From CALMBW01 sp963779645 (GTDB taxonomy: Bacteria > Actinomycetota > CADDZG01 > WHSQ01), in NCBI GenBank assembly GCA_963779645.1, contig CAVZYX010000015.1, forward strand, positions 310,001 through 374,000: a stretch of DNA of 64,000 nt, in the 5' to 3' direction. A model generated the notes under the pieces. The model did no database searches, was not told the origin of the DNA, and saw nothing but the letters and a program-made list of their open reading frames with translations. Position numbers and translations under genes: made by a program. Every line of letters begins with the position of its first letter. Within the stretch, counting starts at the first letter, position 1. Of the stretch, positions 9,672 through 19,564 are shown in pieces.

Positions 9672-12375
9672 CTATTTGGAGCTGGTGGTGGCTTCGCCTA
9701 GTACGGCTTGGGCCGCGGCCCAGCGCGCCGTCGGCACCCGGAAAGGCGAACAGGACACGTAGTCGAGGCCGAGGGTCTCGCAGAACTTGACCGACTCGGG
9801 ATCTCCGCCGTGCTCGCCGCAGATGCCGAAGTGCATGTTCGGGTTCGCTTTCCGTCCCTCCTCCACCGCGATCTGCATCAAGCGACCGACGGCCGGATGG
9901 ATCGTGACGAAGGGGTTGTAGGGAACGAGCTTCCGCTCCTCGTACATCGCCAGGAATTTGCCGATGTCGTCGCGCGAGAAACCGAAAGCGGTCTGAGATA
10001 GATCGTTGGTTCCGAACGAGAAGAAGTCGGCGTGCTCGGCTATCTCGCCTGCGCTGATGCAGGCGGTGGGGAGCTCGATCATCGTTCCGAACTCGATGTG
10101 CAGATCGACACCCTTGCGATCGAGGATCTCTTTCGCAACAGGCTCGAGTTCCTCACGCATCTGGCGAAGCTCCTCGGCCGTCGAAACGAGCGGGATCATG
10201 ATCTCGGGCCGTGGGTCCTTGCCCTTCTTCTTGAGCTTGACCGCAGCCTCGACGATGGCTCGTACCTGCATTGCGTACAGACCCGGCTTCACGATGCCTA
10301 GCCGCACCCCACGGAGGCCGAGCATCGGATTCGCCTCATGCAGCTCATTGACCTTGGCGAGGACCTCACGCTGCTCGGCCAGTTTCTTCTTGCCCATCTT
10401 CTTCGCACCAGCTTCGGCCAGAGCCACTTCGACGGCGAGATCAGTGTGGTTGGGAAGGAACTCGTGAAGCGGAGGATCGAGGAGCCTCACCGTCACCGGT
10501 AGCCCGTCCATCGCCGCGAAGATCCCTTCGAAGTCCTTGCGCTGCAACGGGAGCAGAGCGTCGTATGCGGCCTGCTCCTCCTCTGGCGTGTCGGCGAAGA
10601 TCATCTTGCGCACTTCCGCGACACGCTCTTCGCCCATGAACATGTGCTCGGTACGGCAGAGCCCGATCCCCTCGGCCCCCCTAAGGCGCGCGTTCTGAGC
10701 CTGATCGGGAGTATCCGCATTGGCTCGCACGCGCATCCGCCGGTGCTTGCGCTCTTCGGCGTCGAACCGCTCGTAGGCGCGCCACAAGGATTGCTTCTGC
10801 GCCAGCTTGTTGCCGTTGATCGCTGCATCGAGAGCCGACTCTTCAAGCTCCAGCTCGCCGGAGTACACCTTGCCTGTGGTCCCGTCGATCGTGATCCAGT
10901 CGCCTTCCTTGACGGTCACGGACCCGGCTGTGAACTTCTTGGCCACGCGGTCGATCCGGATCGCATCCGCGCCACAAACCGCGGGGATGCCTTCACCACG
11001 CGCGACCACCGCGGCGTGCGAATTGGTGCCGCCGGCTGAGGTCAGGATGCCTTGCGACGCGACCATCCCGTGGTAATCGTCGGGATTCGTTTCGCGGCGC
11101 ACCAAGATCACTTTGCCGCCGGAACTCGCCTTGTCCGAGGCATCCTCGGCCGTGAAAACCACTTGGCCAACGGCAGCCCCCGGCGATGCGTTCAAACCAC
11201 TGGCGATGGGCTTCGCATCGAGGCCGGGTTTGACGACCTGCTTGAACACCTCATCGAGCTTCCCCGGTGTAACCCGATCGCGCAGGGCGTCTTCCACCGA
11301 GATCCATCCCGCGTCGACGGCATCCGATGCGATCTCGAGTTCTGCTCGCCCTGTGCGCTTTCCTATCCGGGTCTGCAGCAACCAGAGCTTGCCCTTCTCG
11401 ACCGTGAACTCGATGTCGTTCATGTCTCGGTAGTGGTTCTCCAACGTGGCGAAGTGCTTCTTCAGTTCACGCCACGCAGCCTGCTGCGTCTTGCCCATGT
11501 CTTCGAGCGGGAGTGTGTTCCGGATCCCGGCTACGACGTCTTCGCCCTGAGCGTTCTCGAGGTAGTCGCCGTAAGGCCGCTTCTCACCGGTCGAGGGATC
11601 GCGAGTAAAGGCGACACCGGTGCCGGAGTCGGCGCCCTTTGTTTCCGAACACCATCACCTGAACGTTGACCGCCGTGCCTAGATCATCGGAGATGCGGTT
11701 GCGCCTGCGGTAGTCCTGAGCGCGCTTGTTGTTCCAGGAACGGAACACCGCCTCGATCGCCTGATGCAATTGTTCGCTGGGGTCCTGCGGGAACTCGCGG
11801 GACGTCTCCTTCTTGACGATCTTCTTGAACGTCTTTACGAGCCCCTGGAGATCCGCGACATCGAGGTCGACGTCATTCTCGACCTTCTTTGCCTTCTTGG
11901 CCTCTTCGATCGCCTCTTCGAAGAGTTCGCCGTCGATGTCCATGACCGTCTTCCCGAACATCTGCACGAGCCTTCGGTACGAGTCCCATGCGAAACGCTC
12001 GTTCCCCGTCTGCTTCGCGAGGCCCTTGACGCTCTCGTCGTTCAATCCGACGTTGAGAACGGTGTCCATCATCCCCGGCATCGAGAAAGGAGCTCCCGAC
12101 CTGACGGAAACGAGGAGAGGGTCCTTGGCATCGCCGATCTGACGCCCCATCGTCTCCTCGAGGTGCTTGCGATGTTCGGCCACCTCGTCGAGCAAGCCTT
12201 CGGGGAAGCGTTCGCCGCCTGTACGGTAGGCGTTACATGCTTCGGTGGTGATGGTGAAGCCGGGAGGTACGGGCAGACCGAGATTGGTCATCTCGGCGAG
12301 GTTGGCGCCCTTACCTCCGAGGAGGTTCTTCTGCGTGGCGTTGCCCTCGCTGAAGTCGTAGACCCACTTGCTCAT
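9672..12375 (-). CDS. ppdK: Pyruvate, phosphate dikinase, with a 1-base frameshift
   Basis: The full enzyme (about 900 residues) interconverts pyruvate+ATP+Pi and PEP+AMP+PPi. The N-terminal nucleotide-binding part starts MSKWVYDFSEGNATQKNLLG and has SVRSGAPFSMPGMMDTVLN. The swivelling His domain shows GGTNSHAAVVARGEG, and the PEP-binding barrel has GLCRTEHMF, FGTNDLSQTAFG and FGICGEHGGDPES. The reading frame breaks at the CCC run 11635-11637: dropping one base gives NKGADSGTGVAFTRDPSTGE and joins both halves. The last CDS codons run to 9672. It follows the small beta-sandwich gene and glyS on the same strand. Confidence 0.95.
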
Positions 12376-12378
12376 CGC

Positions 12379-12645
12379 TTAGTGGCCCCCTTCTGGCTCC
12401 TCCAGATCGATGTTCGCAACCTTGTCCTCGCCTTCGGCCAGCTCGATCTCAGCGTGGCCGCGATGTCCGTGAGCGTCCCAGATGTTGAGCGTCCAGGTCC
12501 CCGGAGACAGGTGATAGGTGTACGCACCCTCGGAGTCCACCTGTACCTGATCGACAACATCCCCGGTCGCGTTGTGCAGTTCAACTACCGCAGTGGTGGC
12601 GGCGTGGCTGCCGTGCACCGTCACTTTGCCCTTAAGTGTCGTCAT
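12379..12645 (-). CDS. Small beta-sandwich protein, DUF1416/carboxypeptidase-regulatory-like
   Basis: Eighty-eight residues: GKVTVHGSHAATTAVVELHN, then DSEGAYTYHLSPGTWTLNIW and a charged His-containing tail. This is the pattern of a single transthyretin-like/carboxypeptidase regulatory domain, as in the actinobacterial DUF1416 family. There is no signal peptide, so it should be cytoplasmic. Its ATG overlaps the glyS stop (ATGA), and the ppdK start follows its stop by 3 bases, so it sits inside a glyS-to-ppdK operon. Its function is unknown. Confidence 0.7.
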   Translation of the reverse strand: MTTLKGKVTVHGSHAATTAVVELHNATGDVVDQVQVDSEGAYTYHLSPGTWTLNIWDAHGHRGHAEIELAEGEDKVANIDLEEPEGGH

Positions 12646-13970
12646 GTATCCAGCCTCTTTCCGAGATACTCGAGCAGCCCGCTTAGTGGGATGCGCTCCT
12701 GTTCCATGCTGTCGCGATCACGAACTGTTACTTGGTTGTCCTCCAATGAATCGAAGTCGATCGTCACGCAGAAGGGCGTACCAACCTCGTCTTGCCTCCG
12801 GTAGCGCTTCCCGATCGAACCCGCCACGTCGAAGTCTGTGACGTATCGCTGCCGGACGTCCGCTGCCACTTTGTCCGCGACGGGTGTGAGGTCGGCATGT
12901 TTGCTCAAAGGCAGAACGGCAACCTTGTACGGAGCGAGCTTGTGATGGAGTTTCAAGACCGTGCGTTTCTCCATCTTGCCCGATGCCGTTGGTGCCTCTT
13001 CTTCTTTGAATGAGTCGATCAGGAAGGCCAGGGTCGATCGTTCAACCCCCACCGCCGGTTCGATCACGTAGGGCACGAAACGCTCTTCGGTTTCGGCATC
13101 GAAGTAGCTCAGGTCCTGACCAGAAGCCTTCGAGTGCGCCTTCAGATCGAAGTCGGTGCGGTTTGCTATCCCCTCGAGCTCGCTCCAACCCATCCCGGGA
13201 AAGTTGTATTCGATGTCGTAGGTGCGTTTGGCGTAGTGGCTGAGTTCGTCTGCTTCATGTTCACGAAGTCGGAGGTTCTCCGGAGTCATCCCCAGATCCG
13301 TGTACCAGCGCATACGTTCGTTCAACCAGAAGTCGTGCCACTCGTCGTCGGTTCCCGGCTTAACGAAGAACTCCATCTCCATCTGTTCGAACTCGCGCGT
13401 CCGGAAGACGAAGTTTCCCGGCGTGATCTCGTTGCGGAACGACTTCCCCTGCTGCGCGATACCGAAGGGGATCTTCTTTCGGGATGTCGTCTGAACGGTT
13501 TGGAAGTCGACGAACATCCCCTGAGCGGTTTCTGGTCGGAGGTAAGCGACGTGCGAAGAATCTTCGACAGGACCCATGTGGGTTTTGAACATTAGATTGA
13601 ACTGTCGAGGCTCGGTCCACGCGGGGCCTTGCCCACAGTCCTTGCAGGGTTTGTTCGTGTCGATGTGATCCGCACGGAACCTGTGATGACAGTTAGTGCA
13701 CTCAACCAGAGGGTCGGTGAAGGTCTCGACGTGACCCGATGCCTCCCACACCTTCGGGGACATGAGGATCGAGGATTCCAGCCCCACGACATCGTTGCGC
13801 TCGTGAACCATGGACTTCCACCAAGAGTTCTTCACGTTTCGCTTGAGCTCGATGCCCAGGGGACCCCAGTCCCAGGCTGAACGCAGGCCCCCATAGATCT
13901 CGCTGGACGGAAAGACGATCCCCCTCCTCTTACAGAGGTTGACGACCGTTTCGATCGTTACGTTGCTCAT
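12642..13970 (-). CDS. glyS: Glycyl-tRNA synthetase (single-chain, class II)
   Basis: A protein of 442 residues from ATG 13970 (MSNVTIETVVNLCKRRGIVF); a longer in-frame N-terminus exists but would run into the divergent gene and is not family-like. Class II motifs are visible: RGIVFPSSEIYGGLRSAWDW, a Cys pair zinc element (CTNCHHRF, CKDCG), LRPETAQGMF, and the anticodon-binding C-terminal domain with KVAVLPLSK. It charges tRNA-Gly. It is divergently arranged with a CNNM-type gene that starts 9 bases away, leaving very little room for two promoters. Confidence 0.96.
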   Translation of the reverse strand: MSNVTIETVVNLCKRRGIVFPSSEIYGGLRSAWDWGPLGIELKRNVKNSWWKSMVHERNDVVGLESSILMSPKVWEASGHVETFTDPLVECTNCHHRFRADHIDTNKPCKDCGQGPAWTEPRQFNLMFKTHMGPVEDSSHVAYLRPETAQGMFVDFQTVQTTSRKKIPFGIAQQGKSFRNEITPGNFVFRTREFEQMEMEFFVKPGTDDEWHDFWLNERMRWYTDLGMTPENLRLREHEADELSHYAKRTYDIEYNFPGMGWSELEGIANRTDFDLKAHSKASGQDLSYFDAETEERFVPYVIEPAVGVERSTLAFLIDSFKEEEAPTASGKMEKRTVLKLHHKLAPYKVAVLPLSKHADLTPVADKVAADVRQRYVTDFDVAGSIGKRYRRQDEVGTPFCVTIDFDSLEDNQVTVRDRDSMEQERIPLSGLLEYLGKRLDT

Positions 13971-13978
13971 GAGAGGGC

Positions 13979-15364
13979 ATGATAGTCGCCGTATACCGAT
14001 GTCTCTTTCCCGACCGCCGAGCCGGAGGTGAACGGCACATAGACATAGCTCTGGGCCTACTGGCGGTTCTGGTTCTGATCCTGGCCTGTGGGTTCTATGT
14101 CGCGGGCGAGTTCGCACTCGTTGCTATCGACCGCACCAAGATCGAGACACTGGCGGAAGGTGGGGACCGCAAGGCCTCAGGCGTGATGGCCGCTCTGAAA
14201 ACCCTGTCCTTCCAGCTCTCGGGTGCTCAGCTCGGCATCACGGTCACCTCCCTGATGATCGGGTTCATCCTCGAGCCCACATTGGGCCGCGCCCTCCGTG
14301 AGCTGCTCGAGAACTTCCTCTCCGACAACGCAGCTCGGCAAGTGGCGATAGTGCTGGCCCTGATCATCGCGACCACCGTGACGATGGTCCTCGGAGAACT
14401 GGTTCCGAAGAACCTGGCGATCGCTAGGCCGTTACCCGTCGCTTTCGCCGTCACTCCCGGTCTGCGTTTCAGCAACGCGCTGTTCCGACCTCTGATCGTC
14501 TTCCTCAATGCCGCCGCGAACCTCGGGGTCCGGCTGTTCGGTATCGAACCGAAGGACGAACTGAGCGGGACTCGCTCGCTCGAGGAACTTGAGGTGCTGA
14601 TCCAATCGTCGCGAGCCGGAGGGGGGATCGAAGAAGAGGAGTACTCGCTTCTTACCCGCTCTATCAGCTTCGGTGACAAGACCGCCGCCGACGCTCTCGT
14701 CCCGCGCACGGCGATGGTCACGCTTACCAGCGAAGAGACGCTGACCGACCTGATGAACGAAGCATTGAAGACAGGGCATTCGCGTTTCCCGATCACCGGC
14801 GACGACATCGACGACATCATCGGGGTCGCTCACGTGAAAGACGTTTACACCTACGCTCCGGAACAGCGGCCGACAACGAACGTCCACGAGATCGCTCAGG
14901 AGTCCTTGATCGTCCCCGAGAGCCGTGATCTCAAGTCGTTGTTGATCGATATGAGACGTGAGCACAAGCAGATCGCGGTTGTGGTCGACGAATTCGGAGG
15001 TACCGCAGGCATCATCACGATCGAAGACCTCCTCGAGGAGATCGTCGGAGAGATCGAGGACGAACACGACCCGACCTACGTGACACCGGCAGTAGAAGAG
15101 CGGCGCTCGGGCGCCAACGTTGTGTCGGGACTGCTGCGCCCGGATGAACTCAAGGAACAAACGGGTCTCGAGCTCCCCGAAGGGGACTACGACACCGTCG
15201 CTGGTTTCCTACTCAATGTTTTCGACCGGATCCCCAGGAGGGGCGATCACGCGGAGTGGAAGGGCTGGGAGTTCAAGGTCGTAGAGATGGACAGGAACCG
15301 CATCTCCAAGATCCTCATCGTCGCCCCGCCGGGGCAGGCACGCGCCAAGGACGGTGACTCATGA
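13979..15364 (+). CDS. CNNM/CorC (HlyC) family membrane protein, copy 1
   Basis: Up to 461 residues: a DUF21 transmembrane region (GLLAVLVLILACGFYVAGEF near the N-terminus, four hydrophobic segments), a CBS-domain pair (TGHSRFPITGDDIDDIIGVA, VVVDEFGGTAGIITIEDLLE) and a C-terminal CorC_HlyC domain. Such proteins are linked to Mg2+/Co2+ transport or homeostasis. The start is uncertain: ATG 13979 lacks a ribosome site, whereas GGAGGTG at 14024-14030 precedes an in-frame ATA at 14039 that begins right before the first membrane helix. The stop overlaps the next paralog by 4 bases. Confidence 0.88.
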   Translation: MIVAVYRCLFPDRRAGGERHIDIALGLLAVLVLILACGFYVAGEFALVAIDRTKIETLAEGGDRKASGVMAALKTLSFQLSGAQLGITVTSLMIGFILEPTLGRALRELLENFLSDNAARQVAIVLALIIATTVTMVLGELVPKNLAIARPLPVAFAVTPGLRFSNALFRPLIVFLNAAANLGVRLFGIEPKDELSGTRSLEELEVLIQSSRAGGGIEEEEYSLLTRSISFGDKTAADALVPRTAMVTLTSEETLTDLMNEALKTGHSRFPITGDDIDDIIGVAHVKDVYTYAPEQRPTTNVHEIAQESLIVPESRDLKSLLIDMRREHKQIAVVVDEFGGTAGIITIEDLLEEIVGEIEDEHDPTYVTPAVEERRSGANVVSGLLRPDELKEQTGLELPEGDYDTVAGFLLNVFDRIPRRGDHAEWKGWEFKVVEMDRNRISKILIVAPPGQARAKDGDS

Positions 15365-16668
15365 GCGGTTGGCTCCTGCTGCTCACGTTGTTCCTGCTGA
15401 TCGCCAACGGGTTCTTCGTTGCGATGGAGTTCGCCCTGATCGCGGTGAGAAGGAGTCACCTCGAAGCGATGGCGAATGCCGGTAACCGCAGAGCCGCTAT
15501 CGCCCTGCGGTCCGTGAAAGAACTTTCGGTGATGCTCGCCGGTGCGCAACTGGGCATCACGATCGCATCGCTCGGACTTGGGGCGATCGCCGAACCAGCC
15601 ATCGCTCACCTTCTCGAGTCCTGGCTGGAAGGGCTCAGCCTCCCCTCCGGGATGTTGCACACCGTCTCGTTCCTCATCGCTCTAACGATCGTCGTCTTCT
15701 TGCACATGGTCATCGGGGAGATGGCTCCTAAGAACATCGCGATCGCTCGACCGGAACGCTCGGCACTCTGGATGGCGATACCGATCCGCGTTTACGCCGC
15801 GCTGTTCAAACCATTCATCGTTGCCCTCAATGAGATGGCCAACGCTTTCCTCCGACTGTTCGGAGTGGAACCACAGGATGAGCTCGCGGGCATCCATTCG
15901 GCTGACGAGATCGGCGCGATGGTCCAAGCGGCTGCTCGCGGCGGAGAACTTCAGGAATTCGAGACGCGCCTTCTCACGGGAGCGGCGGAGTTCGGTGAGA
16001 AGGATGCTGCCGACGTCATGGTGCCCAGGACCGAGATGCTTGCCCTTCCGCTCGAGGTGACTCCGGCGGAGATCGAGACCAAGGTGATCGAGACGGGTCA
16101 CACTCGCTTTCCGATCTACATCGACACGCTCGACCGGATCTGCGGTTTCTTCCACGCGAAGGATCTCTTGAAGGTGGCCGAGACCCAGCGCGAGAAACGC
16201 ATCCCGAGACGGCTCATCCGACCGTTACTGGTGGTTCCGGAATCTAGAAAGCTCCACCCCCTGCTGTTCGACATGAAACGCGAGCGCAAACACTTCGCTC
16301 TGGTTATCGACGAGCACGGTGGAACATCCGGGATCGTCACGCTAGAGGACCTCCTCGAGGAACTGGTCGGCGAGATCCTCGATGAGTACGACGAGAGCGA
16401 GATCGGGATCGAAAGGTTGTCCGAGGATCGCTTCCTGGTGCCGGGAACACTGCGCATCGACGAGCTCTCGGAGCGCTTGGGCGTAGATGTCCCCGACGGT
16501 CCCTACGAAACGGTGGCCGGCTTCCTGATGGACGAGCTGGGCCGGATCCCGATCCGGGGCGATGTCGTTAGGCATGGCGGGCACGTCTTCCGTGTGCGCT
16601 CCATGCACCGGCGGCGAGTGGTTCAAGTTCTGATCGAGCGGGCTCCCGATACGGAGCCGTCCGGCTAG
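15361..16668 (+). CDS. CNNM/CorC (HlyC) family membrane protein, copy 2
   Basis: A 435-residue paralog of the preceding gene, joined by an ATGA overlap. The DUF21 region opens with LLLLTLFLLIANGFFVAMEF, the CBS pair contains TGHTRFPIYIDTLDRICGFF and VIDEHGGTSGIVTLEDLLEE, and the C-terminal CorC_HlyC domain ends at residue 430. The pair may form a heteromeric transporter or regulator of divalent-cation export (inference from co-transcription). The stop TAG shares CTAG with the stop of the convergent BNR-repeat gene. Confidence 0.9.
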   Translation: MSGWLLLLTLFLLIANGFFVAMEFALIAVRRSHLEAMANAGNRRAAIALRSVKELSVMLAGAQLGITIASLGLGAIAEPAIAHLLESWLEGLSLPSGMLHTVSFLIALTIVVFLHMVIGEMAPKNIAIARPERSALWMAIPIRVYAALFKPFIVALNEMANAFLRLFGVEPQDELAGIHSADEIGAMVQAAARGGELQEFETRLLTGAAEFGEKDAADVMVPRTEMLALPLEVTPAEIETKVIETGHTRFPIYIDTLDRICGFFHAKDLLKVAETQREKRIPRRLIRPLLVVPESRKLHPLLFDMKRERKHFALVIDEHGGTSGIVTLEDLLEELVGEILDEYDESEIGIERLSEDRFLVPGTLRIDELSERLGVDVPDGPYETVAGFLMDELGRIPIRGDVVRHGGHVFRVRSMHRRRVVQVLIERAPDTEPSG

Positions 16669-18089
16669 AGGTTCGACTTAGAAGATACGTACCAAGTCTC
16701 GGGCGCCGTTGCCTGGTACTTCTCGACGAAGGCGATGTGAACCCGTCCATCCGGACCGAAGTCGATCTGAAGGAAATCCCACAGAGTGCGCCCGAGCGGG
16801 CCTTCGAGGACCGGCGTCTTCGTCGGGACCTGCTCCTCGTTGATGTTCGGCCGCTTGGATGCTGCATCGTCGATGAGGGCCGCGTGAAGGAACCATCGTG
16901 CATCGGCAGGAAGCTCGTCCTGATAGGTCAGTGCCAGATCGAGGCCGTAGGCCGAAGGTGACGTAAGGGAGCGAACTGCTCGCTCAGACGCGGTAGCGAG
17001 TTTCGTGGCCGGCGTCTCGTACCACGCGAGTGCTACATCGCCGTTGTCCTTCGCCGTTATCCAGGGAAACGTCGCGCAACCCGAACCTGTATTCACCTTG
17101 ACCGGCTTGCCCCATGACTTTCCCTCGTTGGTCGAGGCGGCGTAGTAAACGTCACACCCCTCCGCGTCGGTCGTCGACCACGTGACGTAGCCGTTACCCG
17201 CTTCGTCGACCGCGCTAGTTCCTGTGAAAACGGGACTGAACCCATCGGCGCGTTGTGGGGCACTCACCACAGCTTCGGTCCAGTTCTGGCCACCATCGGT
17301 CGTGACTGTCGAACCGATAACATCTTCACCATCGTTGACAACTCCGGTTACCCACACCGTTCCGCTCTTGGCGTCTGCCGAGACATGCCCGGGAAAGAAA
17401 GGCTGACCCATCATGTCTCCGGCCCACGAAAGGGGGCCGAGCTCCGACCACACCTTGCCTCCGTCTGTTGAGCTGTAGAGATCTGTGTGGGACGCGTGAT
17501 TGACGTAGAGATAGAGAGCGTCGTCGGTCGCGGCGTACCAGGGCCGATCGTTCATGCCGGGGGGCACACCGACCGCTGGTTGGGTGAAGTCCCATGTTTC
17601 ACCGTTGTCGCTCCATCCCGAAGCAAGGAGACCCGGAAGGTACGTGTCGATGAAGAAAACATGGCCGTCGCCGTCTACTGCTAGATCGCCCTCCGCCCCG
17701 ATCCCCCACTCACGCGCATGGCCCGGAGACTCGAGCTCTTTGAACGTTTTGCCATCGTCGTTCGAGTACCAAACGGGAGCCGCCGGTCCAACGCAACACG
17801 TTCCGGCGATGTAAACGGTGCCTTTGGCGTCGACCTGGATAGAAGGTTCGCCCGACCACTCGTTGTTGCCATCAGGCTGCTCTCCGCCTTGCAACGTGTA
17901 CACCGTACCGACCGCCGTGCGAAGAGGGCTGTAAGAAGAGAGGGCAACAGGTTTGTTGAAACGGAGCTTGCCGGACCTGGTCACTTTGTTAGTGACCTTC
18001 TTGATAGGTGAAGCCGAGGCCGGCGCCGCCAGGGCCAGCAAGAACACGCACGTGACTGCGGCTGCTCCGGAACTCCTTGCGAGCCTCAT
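16665..18089 (-). CDS. Secreted BNR/sialidase-like beta-propeller protein
   Basis: A 474-residue protein with a signal peptide (VTCVFLLALAAPASASA-type region, cleavage near residue 27). The mature protein has repeated Asp-box-like blades: YSNDDGKTFKE, WSDNGETWDF, YSSTDGGKVWSE, VTTDGGQNWTEA and ASTNEGKSWGK, each SxDxGxTW-like. This is the beta-propeller of BNR proteins and exo-sialidases. Asp boxes are structural, and I see no clear sialidase catalytic Arg/Tyr set, so enzymatic activity is not claimed. It is likely exported and binds or processes an extracellular substrate. Confidence 0.85.
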   Translation of the reverse strand: MRLARSSGAAAVTCVFLLALAAPASASPIKKVTNKVTRSGKLRFNKPVALSSYSPLRTAVGTVYTLQGGEQPDGNNEWSGEPSIQVDAKGTVYIAGTCCVGPAAPVWYSNDDGKTFKELESPGHAREWGIGAEGDLAVDGDGHVFFIDTYLPGLLASGWSDNGETWDFTQPAVGVPPGMNDRPWYAATDDALYLYVNHASHTDLYSSTDGGKVWSELGPLSWAGDMMGQPFFPGHVSADAKSGTVWVTGVVNDGEDVIGSTVTTDGGQNWTEAVVSAPQRADGFSPVFTGTSAVDEAGNGYVTWSTTDAEGCDVYYAASTNEGKSWGKPVKVNTGSGCATFPWITAKDNGDVALAWYETPATKLATASERAVRSLTSPSAYGLDLALTYQDELPADARWFLHAALIDDAASKRPNINEEQVPTKTPVLEGPLGRTLWDFLQIDFGPDGRVHIAFVEKYQATAPETWYVSSKSNL

Positions 18090-18166
18090 CGTTCCCCCTT
18101 CTTAAGTCTCACCTGGTTGATTGATTCGCCCGAAATGCCCGATTCCCTGTCCGTTACCCTGAGGCA

Positions 18167-18832
18167 GTGCAGACCAAAGCGATCAGGGCCGCGAGGCCCC
18201 AAGTGATCCGGGGAATCGTGGCCGGAGTGGTTGCGGTGGCCGCTGGAGCGGTTACCAACCTCACGGGACAGATCTCAGGTGTGGGCGAAGACACCGCTAC
18301 CAGGGACGAGCAACTCATCGCTTTCGTTGGCGCGGGGGTGCTCGTGCTGGCCGGAATCGCCTCAGTGCGTTCCTTCGCCAGCGCGGTGCGCAAGGGGGCC
18401 GAAGCACGCGACGCAGCCCCTCGAGGAGCAGCTCTCGCTTTCGTCGTTTCGGTAGCCGGGTACGTCTTGGTTGCCCTAACGGCTCTGGGTGTACTCGAGG
18501 TCAACATCCAAGGTCTATTGCTAGGTGGTGCCGTCACCGGAGTGGTCATCGGGATCGCCGCCCAACAAACGATCGGCAACTTCTTCGCCGGCATCGTTCT
18601 AGTGGCAGTGCGGCCCTTCACCGTTGGAGAGAGTGTCGTCCTAAGGTCTGGTCCCCTCGGTGGTGAGTACGAAGGCACCGTGACCGACATGAGTCTCTTC
18701 TACGTACACATGCAAACCGTGAACGGCCCCGTTTCGCTACCGAACGCTGGAGTTCTCGCCGCGGCCATCGGGCCGGGGGCTCGGGCAGAGCGTCCGGATC
18801 AGATCGAGCCGGACGAAGAACACCCCGTCTAA
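18167..18832 (+). CDS. Short mechanosensitive channel of the MscS family
   Basis: A 221-residue protein from GTG 18167. Three hydrophobic segments are seen (residues about 14-33, 50-67 and 87-108), followed by the pore-lining TM3 region LLGGAVTGVVIGIAAQQTIGNF and the start of the beta domain (RPFTVGESVVL, GTVTDMSLFYVHMQTVNG). This is the minimal MscS core; the usual C-terminal alpha/beta cage is missing and replaced by a short charged tail. It should act as a tension-gated solute release channel. The stop overlaps the convergent methyltransferase by 4 bases. Confidence 0.85.
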   Translation: MQTKAIRAARPQVIRGIVAGVVAVAAGAVTNLTGQISGVGEDTATRDEQLIAFVGAGVLVLAGIASVRSFASAVRKGAEARDAAPRGAALAFVVSVAGYVLVALTALGVLEVNIQGLLLGGAVTGVVIGIAAQQTIGNFFAGIVLVAVRPFTVGESVVLRSGPLGGEYEGTVTDMSLFYVHMQTVNGPVSLPNAGVLAAAIGPGARAERPDQIEPDEEHPV

Positions 18833-19563
18833 CCCTTCCGATAAACGGATACGTGGCTGTCGCTTGACGACTCGAACGGCTCCTTGTGCCAGCCACCCCA
18901 ACGATGCTCGAGCTTCAGACCGGCGAGGCGGGCCATCAGGTCCATCTCGGACGGCCAGATGTAGCGCAGTTCCACCGGGTAGAGCTTGATGCCTTCCTCG
19001 GTGATGATCACGTGGCTCGCGCTGATGTTCTGTTTGGCAGGAACGTGACGGGTTGCGTCGATCTGGACGGTAGAAGCATCCACGCTAAGGGTACTCAGCC
19101 TCTGATCCCTGACGAAGCGCGTTAGGTCCGGCACGAACGCCTCGACCACGAAGCACCCGTCGTCCGAGAGGTGCTCGGCAACATTCCGGAAGCAAGTGAT
19201 CTGCTCTTCTTGAGTTGTGAGTCCGAAGATCGTGTTGAACACGAGGTACACGAGCGAGTAGGTGCCCTCGACAGGCACGGTTGCGAAGTCACCCATGGTC
19301 ACAGGGATGTCCGCTCCGCCCTCCTTCTCGCGCATCTTGGCAACCATCTCTTCGGAGATATCGATCCCGCTGACATCGACGCCAGCCAGCTTCAAGGGCA
19401 GGGCGATACGGCCGGTTCCGATAGCGAGTTCCAAGGTCGGGCCTTTTCCGGCCAGTTCGGCAAGGACCTTGACGGTTGCCTCAACGTCGAACATCTCGCC
19501 GTACATGTCGTCATATGAATCTGCGATCCGTTGACCGTAAGTTTCGTATGAGTAGCCCTCCAT
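18829..19563 (-). CDS. Class I SAM-dependent methyltransferase next to uppS
   Basis: A 244-residue protein from ATG 19563 (MEGYSYETYGQRIADSYDDM), two bases after the uppS stop; a longer in-frame reading would lie inside uppS and is rejected. Motif I is TLELAIGTGRIALPL, motif II SGIDISEEMVAKM, and a later LVYLVFNTIFGL matches motif IV. Its substrate is unknown. Placement after uppS suggests co-transcription with cell-wall lipid carrier synthesis but not necessarily the same pathway. Confidence 0.85.
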   Translation of the reverse strand: MEGYSYETYGQRIADSYDDMYGEMFDVEATVKVLAELAGKGPTLELAIGTGRIALPLKLAGVDVSGIDISEEMVAKMREKEGGADIPVTMGDFATVPVEGTYSLVYLVFNTIFGLTTQEEQITCFRNVAEHLSDDGCFVVEAFVPDLTRFVRDQRLSTLSVDASTVQIDATRHVPAKQNISASHVIITEEGIKLYPVELRYIWPSEMDLMARLAGLKLEHRWGGWHKEPFESSSDSHVSVYRKG

Positions 19564-19564
19564 C

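Noticed and set aside
9672..12375. Treating ppdK as a pseudogene
   Set aside because: Apart from one base in a C run all motifs are intact, and several other conserved genes here have the same kind of defect; sequencing error is more likely.
11764..12804. 346-residue plus-strand open frame opposite ppdK
   Set aside because: It is antisense to a conserved enzyme and to two further genes; there is no ribosome site.
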